Positions 1 through 6,336 of a stretch of DNA of 14,374 nucleotides are shown here, in pieces (the first letter of the stretch is position 1; each line of letters begins with the position of its first letter). The DNA is taken from the NCBI GenBank assembly GCA_910586755.1, contig CAJUJM010000018.1:1-14374 (forward strand). Direction: 5' to 3'. Below the pieces are notes generated by a model, which ran no database searches, was not told where the DNA came from, and saw only the letters and a program-made list of their open reading frames with translations. The translations under genes were made by a program, and so were the position numbers. The DNA is from an uncultured Lachnospiraceae bacterium. GTDB lineage: Bacteria; Bacillota; Clostridia; Lachnospirales; Lachnospiraceae.

Positions 1-2
1 AA

Positions 3-9
3 CCTCCTT
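3..9 (-). promoter_or_regulatory. Ribosome-binding site at the window edge
   Basis: The minus strand reads AAGGAGG just before the window ends, a perfect Shine-Dalgarno sequence. It implies a minus-strand gene whose start codon lies a few bases outside the window. Nothing can be said about that gene. Confidence 0.45.
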
Positions 10-46
10 AATCAAGCTGCTTTTTACAACTCTTTTCCATTTTTAT

Positions 47-75
47 ATCCTATCATAGGAAAATTCATTTATCAA
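47..75 (-). promoter_or_regulatory. Putative sigma-A promoter for the gene beyond the window
   Basis: On the minus strand TTGATA (70-75) is followed after 17 bases by TAGGAT (47-52), and the -10 is preceded by TG one base away, an extended -10. It sits just downstream of the LprI-like gene's terminator and upstream of the edge Shine-Dalgarno sequence, the expected position for a new transcription unit. The -10 matches the consensus at four of six positions, so this is a plausible call only. Confidence 0.45.
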
Positions 76-86
76 GTAGGGAAAGC

Positions 87-111
87 AAAAAAAGAGGGCG
101 GACTGCCCTCT
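87..111 (-). terminator. Rho-independent terminator of the LprI-like gene
   Basis: The minus strand forms a GAGGGC/GCCCTC stem with a five-base loop (AGTCC), extended by one A-T pair, followed directly by seven T residues. It begins about ten bases after the stop codon of the LprI-like gene. This is a textbook intrinsic terminator. Confidence 0.9.
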
Positions 112-120
112 AAATAGCGG

Positions 121-1047
121 TTATTTTAAATAGCTCTGATAGCTTTCCAGCAGATCGTAAGCTCTCTGCCTGGTGGAGGCTGCCAGGGAAGCCGTATATC
201 CGGCGCTCTCAATGGCTCCGCTTTTGTTTCGCGGAGCAGCGGCCTCTGCCTGAACATCCCGCTGGTTCATCCATTCCCTCTGCTGTCTGGCAAGCTTAAG
301 CTGTTCTTCTTCGTCCAGTTGATCCATAATCTGGATGTAAACATTATTCAGCTCCCTGTCCCACAGCTTCAGCTCTGTATCTGCCAATGCCTTGATGGAA
401 TAGGCAGTGGAATCCACCTGAGCGTCCCGCATTTTCTGAATTTGAATGTCCAGATCGTCAAGCCGCTTCCAGCTCTGGGTGTAGGCAGATTCTCCATCGT
501 CTGAATCGGAGGAATTTTCTTCTGCCGCCGGTCCGGCAGATAAAGCAGGAGGATTTGCCGCTGCCACAGGGTCTGTAAAACTGGCCGCTGCGGCCTGAGC
601 CTGAGGGAATGCCTCCGGATCAGAGACAGCAGCCTCATCTGTGACGGCAGCCTGAGGGGAGATTCCCGCCTCTTCGGCGGCAGCTTCTACGGAAAAGCTG
701 CTTAAACTCTGATTTGATTCAGGCCCCTGAGAGGCAGTCTCCTGTTTCTGCTGCCGGGAAATTTGGGAAGCGGTATCCATAACAGGGGTATTTTCACCCC
801 CTGTGTTCCCAGCAGCCTGCGTATCTCCTTGAAAATCAGCGAAAGAACCGGCTTCTGCCGCTCCGGTTTCGCTGATTATGGCAATACCTCCGGCAAAAGC
901 CGCTGTCTTTGCCTCATCCTGAGGAACCGCGATCTGGCGGTACTTATTTTCTTGTTCTGTTATATAATGATGAGTGTAGGTGGTAATCAGGCTGCCGGTT
1001 ATAATAATCCCGACAACCAGAGCCAGCCTTTTACTGCCTTCGGCCAT
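121..1047 (-). CDS. Membrane-anchored LprI/DUF1311-like protein
   Basis: The protein has 308 residues. Residues 8-24 are a single hydrophobic segment with a basic N-terminal flank, probably a signal anchor that places the rest outside the membrane. Residues about 45-200 are a low-complexity linker rich in Ala, Glu, Ser and Pro. Residues 220-308 resemble the LprI N-terminal domain (DUF1311): a conserved-looking ELNNVY stretch, a Q-x-x-W-x-x-x-R-D motif (QQREWMNQRD) and a closing helix with TRQRAYDLL. Family members often carry cysteines around these motifs; this protein has none. LprI of Mycobacterium inhibits lysozyme, but most homologues are uncharacterised, so function is open; a cell-envelope role is inferred. 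The ATG is preceded by AAAGGAAAGGG. The gene appears monocistronic, between an upstream regulatory region and its own terminator. Confidence 0.75.
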   Translation of the reverse strand: MAEGSKRLALVVGIIITGSLITTYTHHYITEQENKYRQIAVPQDEAKTAAFAGGIAIISETGAAEAGSFADFQGDTQAAGNTGGENTPVMDTASQISRQQKQETASQGPESNQSLSSFSVEAAAEEAGISPQAAVTDEAAVSDPEAFPQAQAAAASFTDPVAAANPPALSAGPAAEENSSDSDDGESAYTQSWKRLDDLDIQIQKMRDAQVDSTAYSIKALADTELKLWDRELNNVYIQIMDQLDEEEQLKLARQQREWMNQRDVQAEAAAPRNKSGAIESAGYTASLAASTRQRAYDLLESYQSYLK

Positions 1048-1142
1048 TCACATCCCTTTCCTTTGCCATCGTCTCGGCGTATATAGGTCTACTAATAGTA
1101 CCATAACATACTTTTTCTGGAAAAGGAATAGGCTACAAAAAA

Positions 1143-1172
1143 GCGTAATATATCGTAAGGTTTGCGTAATAT
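1143..1172 (-). promoter_or_regulatory. Helically phased direct repeats upstream of the LprI-like gene
   Basis: The minus strand carries TTACG three times (1165-1169, 1154-1158, 1144-1148), spaced 11 and 10 bases, about one helical turn each. The outer two belong to an identical nine-base unit, ATATTACGC, 21 bases apart. They lie roughly 95-125 bases upstream of the start codon. Arrays like this are typical binding sites for response regulators and other activators that bind one DNA face. No convincing -35 is seen between the repeats and the gene, which would fit an activated promoter. The regulator is unknown. Confidence 0.4.
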
Positions 1173-1200
1173 TTGCCATAGTTCACAGGGCGGGGAAAGC

Positions 1201-1247
1201 AGGAGGAAACCAGACGTCAAGCTCGCTTGTAAGTCTGGTTTTCTCCT
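1201..1247 (-). terminator. Long imperfect hairpin after rnhA, possible terminator
   Basis: A 15-base arm (1201-1215) pairs with 1233-1247 with one mismatch. The loop holds a second small palindrome (CAAGC, two bases, GCTTG). It lies 45 bases downstream of the rnhA stop. The run after the stem on the minus strand is only GCTTTCCCC, so it lacks a proper T tract, and the plus-strand side (AAAAG) is no better. It could be a weak terminator or an mRNA 3'-end stabilising structure. Confidence 0.45.
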
Positions 1248-1292
1248 AAAAGCAACGCATAGTTATCTTCTGTTCTCTAAAAGGCTTCCCTT

Positions 1293-1772
1293 TTATACAA
1301 CTCCCGGATCCACCAAAAGATTTTCTCCCAAAGCCGCTTCCACCGCCATCTTATCACATCTTTCATTCTGGGGATGTCCTGCATGGCCTTTGACCCAGAT
1401 AAAATTCACATGATGAGGTTCCTTTGCTTTTAAGAGGCGCTTCCACAGATCCACATTTTTAACCGGGCCGGATTTGCCTCTCACCCAGTTCTTAGCCACC
1501 CAGCTTTCAATCCAGTTCTGGTTAAATGCATCTGTCAAATACTTGGAGTCAGAGTAGAGATCCACCTGACAGGGCCTGTTTAATGCCTCCAATCCCATAA
1601 TCGCCGCCAAAAGCTCCATTCGGTTGTTGGTGGTCTTTAAAAATCCGGCGGACATGGTCTTTTCATGAAGCTGTCCATTTCCGTCTGTAAATTGAAGAAC
1701 CACCCCATAGCCTCCTGGCCCGTCAGGATTTCCTCTGGCGGATCCGTCCGTATAAATCTGTACCTTGCTCAT
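1293..1772 (-). CDS. rnhA: Ribonuclease HI
   Basis: RNase HI cleaves the RNA strand of RNA-DNA hybrids in the cytoplasm, removing R-loops and primers. The protein has 159 residues, close to the E. coli enzyme at 155. All catalytic residues are in place: Asp9 in YTDGSARGNP, Glu53 in NNRMELLA, Asp75 in YSDSKY, His130 in VKGHAGH and Asp140 in ERCDKMA. The E. coli-type basic handle region with its Trp-rich stretch (residues 87-98) is present, so this is a classical type 1 enzyme. The gene follows the beta-CASP hydrolase by 15 bases, and its Shine-Dalgarno sequence AGGAG overlaps that gene's stop codon, so the two are very probably co-transcribed and perhaps translationally coupled. Confidence 0.97.
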   Translation of the reverse strand: MSKVQIYTDGSARGNPDGPGGYGVVLQFTDGNGQLHEKTMSAGFLKTTNNRMELLAAIMGLEALNRPCQVDLYSDSKYLTDAFNQNWIESWVAKNWVRGKSGPVKNVDLWKRLLKAKEPHHVNFIWVKGHAGHPQNERCDKMAVEAALGENLLVDPGVV

Positions 1773-1787
1773 AACCTGCTGTCTCTC

Positions 1788-3389
1788 CTATCTGTCCCAT
1801 TTGTCACATAATGCATGGATCTGATCCGCAAGCTTGGCCAAATCCTTGTTGGCTCCGCCTTCGTTGTGGCGGATTACCTGAATGAGCCGCTCTCCTGCGG
1901 AAACAAGACGGGCGTATACGCCAGAAGCCTTTCTCTTAGAAGCGGATTCTTTGCTTACAGGGATACCGGCAGTTTCACGGATCCACCGGCCTTCTGCCAG
2001 ATCAAAAATGGATCCGGAGAAAGGAGCCTCAGCCGGAATTCCCAGCTCATCTGTCAAAGTCAGGGCAAAGTTGGTACATACCGTGTCCTCTCCGTGTACC
2101 ATAAACACCTTATCCGGCTTTTTCTCAAAAGCAGTGATCCATTCAAGCAGCCCCTCCCGGTCGGCATGGCCGCTGAGACCGTTAATATTCACAATCCTTG
2201 CTTCCACATCGATGGTTTCACCAAAAATTTTTACGCTCCTTCTGCCTTCCACCAGGGCTCGTCCCAAAGTGCCCTCCGCCTGATAACCGGCAAAGACAAT
2301 GGTGCTTTCCGGACGCCACAGATTATGCTTTAAATGGTGGCGGATCCGCCCGGCATCGCACATTCCGGCAGCGGAGATAATCACCTTTGGTTTCGCCTCG
2401 AAATTGATATTTTTTGACTCCTCGCTGGTAATGGAAAGTTTAAGCCCCGGAAAACCGATTGGATTAATGCCCCGTCTTACCAGGGCCTTAGTCTCTTCAT
2501 CGTAGCAGTCCATCCCGTTTTCTTTAAAAACCTCTGTGGCTTCCACCGCCATAGGACTGTCCACATAGACGTCAAAGTGTCCATGCCCGGTTACCAGCCC
2601 CTGTTCCTTTATACTGCGGATAAAATACAAAAGCTCCTGAGTTCTTCCTACTGCAAAGGCAGGGATTACCACATTTCCTCCCTTGTCCAGAGTGGCCTGG
2701 ATAATATCTGCCAGCTCCTGAATATGATTGCCGCCTTTTTTGTGATACCGGTCGCCATAGGTACACTCCATCAAAATATAGTCTGCCTCCCGGATATACT
2801 GAGGATTTCGGATCATCGGCTTATGTTTATTGCCAATATCCCCGGAGAATACCAGCTTTTTCTCTATATCCCCTTCTCTGGCCCAAACCTCTATGGACGC
2901 GGATCCCAGAAGATGTCCGGCATCTACAAAACGGACGGAAAACTCGTCGCAGAACTCCACCTTTTCCCCGTACCGGCAGGGCTTAAACAGCTTCAGTATC
3001 CCGATGGCATCCTCCATATCATAGATGGGAGGCTCTTCCGGACGTCCGGCCCGGCGGGCTTTCCGGTTTTTCCACTCTGCCTCCATCTCCTGAATGTGAG
3101 CAGAATCCTTCAGCATAATGTCGCACAGATCCGTGGTGGCATCTGTGGCGATGACAGCACCCCGGAAGCCTTTGGCATAAATCAGCGGTAAAAGACCGGC
3201 ATGATCGATATGGGCGTGGGTTAACAGCACATAATCGATTTGGGAATAGCTTACAGGAAGCTCTGCATTTTCATAAACATTGGCCCCCTGCTCCATACCG
3301 CAGTCAACTAAAATTTTCTTTTCTCCCACCTCCAGATAGTGGCAGCTTCCGGTAACCTCGTGGTCGGCTCCGATAAAGGTCAGTTTCAT
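1788..3389 (-). CDS. MBL-fold beta-CASP hydrolase, probable RNA nuclease (CPSF73-like)
   Basis: The protein has 533 residues. The metallo-beta-lactamase motifs are complete: His58-x-His60-x-Asp62-His63 (THAHIDHAG), His159 (AGHLLGS) and Asp184 (SGDIGN). The beta-CASP motifs follow: Glu208 (ECTYG), the loop SAAGMCDAGR (339-348), His408 (SGHADR) and His432 (VHGE). A His at the last position is typical of RNA-acting members, whereas DNA-acting ones usually have Val. This fits the bacterial CPSF73/YSH1-type group, predicted to cut or trim RNA with two zinc ions. It is not RNase J, which has a different C-terminal domain. Residues about 465-533 form a Lys/Arg/Ala-rich tail. The ATG has a strong AAGGAG site. 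rnhA follows directly. Substrate is unknown. Confidence 0.9.
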   Translation of the reverse strand: MKLTFIGADHEVTGSCHYLEVGEKKILVDCGMEQGANVYENAELPVSYSQIDYVLLTHAHIDHAGLLPLIYAKGFRGAVIATDATTDLCDIMLKDSAHIQEMEAEWKNRKARRAGRPEEPPIYDMEDAIGILKLFKPCRYGEKVEFCDEFSVRFVDAGHLLGSASIEVWAREGDIEKKLVFSGDIGNKHKPMIRNPQYIREADYILMECTYGDRYHKKGGNHIQELADIIQATLDKGGNVVIPAFAVGRTQELLYFIRSIKEQGLVTGHGHFDVYVDSPMAVEATEVFKENGMDCYDEETKALVRRGINPIGFPGLKLSITSEESKNINFEAKPKVIISAAGMCDAGRIRHHLKHNLWRPESTIVFAGYQAEGTLGRALVEGRRSVKIFGETIDVEARIVNINGLSGHADREGLLEWITAFEKKPDKVFMVHGEDTVCTNFALTLTDELGIPAEAPFSGSIFDLAEGRWIRETAGIPVSKESASKRKASGVYARLVSAGERLIQVIRHNEGGANKDLAKLADQIHALCDKWDR

Positions 3390-3417
3390 AGAAAGTATCT
3401 CCTTTCTTCCTTCTTGT

Positions 3418-3444
3418 AAAAAATAGACAGAGAAAATTCTCTGT
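3418..3444 (-). terminator. Hairpin with T tract between spoIVA and the beta-CASP gene
   Basis: The minus strand forms a perfect eight-base stem (ACAGAGAA/TTCTCTGT, 3427-3434 with 3437-3444) with a tiny AT loop, followed by CTA and six T residues. It lies about 100 bases after the spoIVA stop and only 29 bases before the beta-CASP start. It can end spoIVA transcripts, but it is also downstream of the candidate promoter at 3533-3561, so it could attenuate the beta-CASP/rnhA unit. Confidence 0.65.
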
Positions 3445-3532
3445 ATGTGCAGCGAACCTCCCTGTCTGTTTTCCTGTTACCCCTATTCTCACCAGGCCTG
3501 AAAAGTCTTTGCCAAGTGTTTATATTATACAC

Positions 3533-3561
3533 ATTATATCACATTTTATATGATTATGCAA
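3533..3561 (-). promoter_or_regulatory. Putative sigma-A promoter of the beta-CASP/rnhA unit
   Basis: On the minus strand TTGCAT (3556-3561, inside the last codons of spoIVA) is followed after exactly 17 bases by a perfect TATAAT (3533-3538). A second TATAAT lies at 3524-3529. The -35 is a partial match. A transcript from here would have a leader of about 135 nt that includes the hairpin at 3418-3444. Confidence 0.55.
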
Positions 3562-5027
3562 ATCATACCTCCGCTGCTGTCATTGATTATTTTTTGTAAG
3601 GTATCCTGCAGTTTCATCTGACAGTCCTCTGTAAGCTGGGAAATCTTAGCCTGGATGCCATCCTCCACAATCTGCTCTACAGATTTGCCGAAGATATTGG
3701 TATCCCAGATGCCTCCGTCCCCAATCTGGCTGTTATTTTTTATGTAAGAAATCAAATCCTCCGCCTGCTGCTCATTTCCCACAATGGGAGCAATCTCCGT
3801 CTCAATCTGGGCCTTGATTAAATTGATAGACGGGGCCTGGGCTTTCATTTTTATCCCGTATTTATTGCCATGGCGGATAACCTGAGGTTCATCCAGAACG
3901 ATTTCCGACCGGTCAGGGGTTACAACTCCGTAGCCCTTTACCCGAACCTGATTCATGGCATTCTCCACCTTCTGATATTCCTTTTGCATCCGCGCCAGGC
4001 TTCCCAGTGTCTGCATCAGTTCATATTCCCCGGAAATAGGAATTCCCACGTATTCGCTTAAGGTTTGGTAGTAATATTTGTCATCCACCTGGATGTCCAT
4101 GGCCACAGAACCATCCGCCATATTCATCTCACGAATACGCAAAGCCCCCCGGCCCTCTTCCTCAGGGGGAAGCTCCGGCTTGGCGGCAGAAACCTCTTTC
4201 ATGTAGGTAACCTTTTTGATCATATCCCTGGCCTTTTCAATAATCTTTTCTTTCAGCCAGTGGGAGGCAGGCAGAAGCTCCAGCCATTTGGGAATGTAAA
4301 AGTCCATTTCTGTCACAGGAAATTCTTTTAATACCTTTTCCAGAATCTGATGAATATCCTCTTTTTTTAATTGCTCGCAGTTGACAGGCATAACCGTAAC
4401 ATTGTATTCCGCCTCCAGTTCTCCCGCAAGCTTTATGGTTTCTTCTGAGTAAGGGCGCTCGCAGTTTAAAAGAATAATAAAGGGCTTTCCCATGGCCTTT
4501 AATTCTTCCACCGCAGTCTTTTCCCCATTTATGTATCCGGGACGCTTAATATCGCCAAAAGAACCGTCTGTGGTCACCACAATGCCGATAGTGGAATGAT
4601 CCGTAATCACTTTCCTGGTGCCGATTTCCGCTGCTCGGGTAAACGGGATTTCATGGTCAAACCAGGGAGTCTTTACCATCCGTTCCGCGTCGTTTTCAAT
4701 GTGTCCGGCGGCTCCGTCCACCATAAAGCCTACGCAGTCAATAAGCCGTACCCGGGCCTGGATCCCGTCTCCAAGCTGGATTTTTGCCGCTTCCTTGGGA
4801 ATAAATTTAGGCTCTGTAGTCATAATAGTCTTTCCCGCCGCGCTCTGAGGAAGCTCATCCCTGCTTAAATTCCTCTGGTTCTCATCCTCCATCTTAGGGA
4901 TCACCAAAAGCTCCATAAAGCGTTTGATAAAGGTAGATTTTCCAGTCCGGACAGGGCCTACCACACCAATATAGATATCCCCTCCTGTCCTGGCCTCAAT
5001 ATCTTTGTATACATGAAAATTGTCCAT
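3546..5027 (-). CDS. spoIVA: Stage IV sporulation protein A, spore coat ATPase
   Basis: SpoIVA is made in the mother cell, binds the forespore outer membrane with SpoVM and polymerises with ATP hydrolysis into the base layer of the spore coat. The protein has 493 residues; the Bacillus protein has 492. A TRAFAC-type P-loop GPVRTGKST lies at 24-32 with Lys30, followed by a G3-like IDCVGF segment near residue 95. The middle domain and the C-terminal region needed for membrane association are complete, ending in a short hydrophobic tail (GGMICIII). The ATG has an AAGGGGGT ribosome-binding site six bases upstream. Just upstream is a good match to a sigma-E promoter, which fits mother-cell expression. 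Its presence marks the host as an endospore former. Confidence 0.98.
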   Translation of the reverse strand: MDNFHVYKDIEARTGGDIYIGVVGPVRTGKSTFIKRFMELLVIPKMEDENQRNLSRDELPQSAAGKTIMTTEPKFIPKEAAKIQLGDGIQARVRLIDCVGFMVDGAAGHIENDAERMVKTPWFDHEIPFTRAAEIGTRKVITDHSTIGIVVTTDGSFGDIKRPGYINGEKTAVEELKAMGKPFIILLNCERPYSEETIKLAGELEAEYNVTVMPVNCEQLKKEDIHQILEKVLKEFPVTEMDFYIPKWLELLPASHWLKEKIIEKARDMIKKVTYMKEVSAAKPELPPEEEGRGALRIREMNMADGSVAMDIQVDDKYYYQTLSEYVGIPISGEYELMQTLGSLARMQKEYQKVENAMNQVRVKGYGVVTPDRSEIVLDEPQVIRHGNKYGIKMKAQAPSINLIKAQIETEIAPIVGNEQQAEDLISYIKNNSQIGDGGIWDTNIFGKSVEQIVEDGIQAKISQLTEDCQMKLQDTLQKIINDSSGGMICIII

Positions 5028-5054
5028 AAAAATACCCCCTTGCTGTGCTGATAC

Positions 5055-5083
5055 AGTATATGCAGGGAGGTATTTCCATATGT
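5055..5083 (-). promoter_or_regulatory. Putative sigma-E promoter of spoIVA
   Basis: On the minus strand ACATATG (5077-5083) is followed after 14 bases by CATATACT (5055-5062). The -10 matches the Bacillus sigma-E consensus CATACAnT at all but one position, and the -35 matches KMATATT at five of seven, with the usual 14-15 base spacer. The start of transcription would be about 20 bases upstream of the spoIVA ATG. SpoIVA is a known sigma-E-dependent gene in Bacillus subtilis. Confidence 0.65.
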
Positions 5084-5091
5084 ATGTGAAT

Positions 5092-5517
5092 TTAAGACTT
5101 TATGGCTTGCCGGAGAATCCCCAGGGACTTCTGGGCACGCTCTTCTAAAGAATAAGTCCGAAAGGACATCTTATTCACGCGGAAAATATCTTTGTTGTCC
5201 TCAATTTCTGCGATCTTTACCTTTGCGGCCAGCTCACTGCAGCTGATATCGTCAATATAATCAAAATAGGTCATATCCCGCCGCTTGGTAAGCTGCTCCA
5301 CCGCATCCATAACGGCTCTGGGAAAGCCATAGCACTCCAGATCCCGGATTGTCATTTCTGTGTCTTCCACCACATCGTGAAGCACTGCAACCAGCTTCTC
5401 TTCTTCTGTACTCATCTTATCCATAACTCTGATCGCATGATCCATATAAGGTCTGCCGTTTTCTTCTGTAATTCCATTTAACGCAGCCGTAGCCAACTCA
5501 ATTGCTTTTTGCAGCAT
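5092..5517 (-). CDS. Small HD-domain protein, (p)ppGpp hydrolase-like
   Basis: With the start at the ATG at 5517 the protein has 141 residues. It resembles the N-terminal hydrolase domain of RelA/SpoT (RSH) proteins: PYMDH with His27, LHDVVEDT with the His47-Asp48 pair and Glu51-Asp52, then a FG-like segment and LTKRRD. The last metal-site segment reads KIAEIEDN, where RSH enzymes normally have Asp; here it is Glu104, followed by Asn108. No synthetase or ACT/TGS domain is present. It may hydrolyse (p)ppGpp or another nucleotide, or be a divergent phosphohydrolase; the substrate is not proven by sequence. The longer frame starts with TTG at 5541, has no ribosome-binding site and contains the AAAGGGG at 5529-5535 that serves the ATG, so the shorter start is preferred. 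It lies 64 bases ahead of spoIVA. Confidence 0.75.
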   Translation of the reverse strand: MLQKAIELATAALNGITEENGRPYMDHAIRVMDKMSTEEEKLVAVLHDVVEDTEMTIRDLECYGFPRAVMDAVEQLTKRRDMTYFDYIDDISCSELAAKVKIAEIEDNKDIFRVNKMSFRTYSLEERAQKSLGILRQAIKS

Positions 5518-5544
5518 AATCCCAATCGCCCCTTTATACAAAAT

Positions 5545-5574
5545 ATTTTATTTGATTTTACCATAGCGTACCAA
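5545..5574 (-). promoter_or_regulatory. Possible promoter of the HD-domain gene
   Basis: On the minus strand TTGGTA (5569-5574) and TAAAAT (5545-5550) are 18 bases apart and lie between the liv terminator and the HD gene. Each deviates from consensus at one or two positions, and the region is AT-rich, so chance matches are possible. Confidence 0.35.
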
Positions 5575-5602
5575 AAAAAGCCAGGAAATTCCTGACTTTT
5601 TT
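5571..5602 (-). terminator. Rho-independent terminator of the liv operon
   Basis: The minus strand forms GTCAGG/CCTGGC (one G-T wobble) closed by further A-T pairs and followed by seven T residues; six A residues precede it. It starts about ten bases after the livF stop. On the plus strand the same structure has a C-A mismatch, so it works better for the minus-strand operon. Confidence 0.85.
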
Positions 5603-5612
5603 CCTACAAAAC

Positions 5613-6323
5613 CTATTCGCTTAAATATGCCTTTTTTACTCTGTCGTCATTCATCAGCTCTTTTGCATCTCCGCCCAAAACAATGTTGCCGGTCTCCAAT
5701 ACATATGCCCGGTTGGCAATGGACAATGCCTTTTTAGCGTTCTGTTCTACTAAAAGGACCGTTACCCCGTCTCCGTTGATCTTCTGAATAATGTCGAAAA
5801 TCTCGTTTACATAGATAGGAGAAAGCCCCATGGATGGTTCGTCCATTACAATCAGCCTGGGGTGGCTCATAAGAGCCCGGCCCATGGCAAGCATCTGCTG
5901 CTCGCCTCCGGAAAGGGTTCCGGCTAATTGGTTCTTTCTCTCTTTTAATCTGGGAAACCGGTCATATACTATCTCCAATGTGGCTTCCATCTCCGCCTTG
6001 TCATTTCTGGTAAAAGCCCCCAGCTTTAAATTCTGCAGGACAGAGAGCTGGGCAAATACCCGGCGGCCCTCCGGAACATGGGCGATTCCCATGGGAACCA
6101 GCTTGTGCCCCTGTATTTTGGTAATGTCCCTGCCTTCATAGGTAATGTGGCCTGCCTTTGAGGGGATCAAGCCGGTTACAGTATGAAGGATGGTGGTTTT
6201 CCCTGCGCCGTTGGCTCCGATTAAAGCGATAATCTCTCCCTGGTTTACATCGAAGGAAATCCCTTTAATGGCCTGGATGACGCCGTAATATACTTCCAAA
6301 TCTCTGACTTCCAGCATTGCCAT
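5613..6323 (-). CDS. livF: Branched-chain amino-acid-type ABC transporter ATPase LivF
   Basis: This is one of two ATPase subunits that power the LIV importer at the inner face of the membrane. The protein has 236 residues, the usual LivF length. Walker A is GANGAGKTT (36-44), the Q-loop region carries the LivF-type HVPEGRRVF (82-90), the ABC signature is LSGGEQQ (137-143), Walker B ends in Asp161-Glu162 and the switch His is replaced by VEQN, as usual in LivF. The start is supported by AAGGAGG, which overlaps the livG stop codon TAA; the gap is 13 bases. It is the last gene of livJHMGF, before a terminator. Confidence 0.95.
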   Translation of the reverse strand: MAMLEVRDLEVYYGVIQAIKGISFDVNQGEIIALIGANGAGKTTILHTVTGLIPSKAGHITYEGRDITKIQGHKLVPMGIAHVPEGRRVFAQLSVLQNLKLGAFTRNDKAEMEATLEIVYDRFPRLKERKNQLAGTLSGGEQQMLAMGRALMSHPRLIVMDEPSMGLSPIYVNEIFDIIQKINGDGVTVLLVEQNAKKALSIANRAYVLETGNIVLGGDAKELMNDDRVKKAYLSE

Positions 6324-6336
6324 GTCTGTTTCCTCC

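Noticed and set aside
1..10. The CCTCCTT at the very start as the 3' end of a 16S rRNA gene
   Set aside because: The flanking bases do not match the conserved rRNA end; on the minus strand it is better explained as a ribosome-binding site.
8..40. A ten-codon frame on the minus strand (MEKSCKKQLD) between the edge promoter and the edge ribosome-binding site, possible leader peptide
   Set aside because: Its only upstream purine run coincides with the candidate -10 box, and the gene it would regulate lies outside the window, so there is no support.
763..1249. Plus-strand frames across the LprI-like gene and its upstream region
   Set aside because: They run antisense to the gene or through the regulatory region, have no good ribosome-binding site and contain no domain pattern.
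3304..3492. A 62-codon minus-strand frame with a GTG start ahead of and overlapping the beta-CASP gene
   Set aside because: It overlaps the start of a well-supported gene in another frame, contains the hairpin at 3427-3444 and has no recognisable features.
5518..5541. N-terminal extension of the HD protein from a TTG codon
   Set aside because: The only ribosome-binding site lies inside the extension and serves the ATG at 5517.
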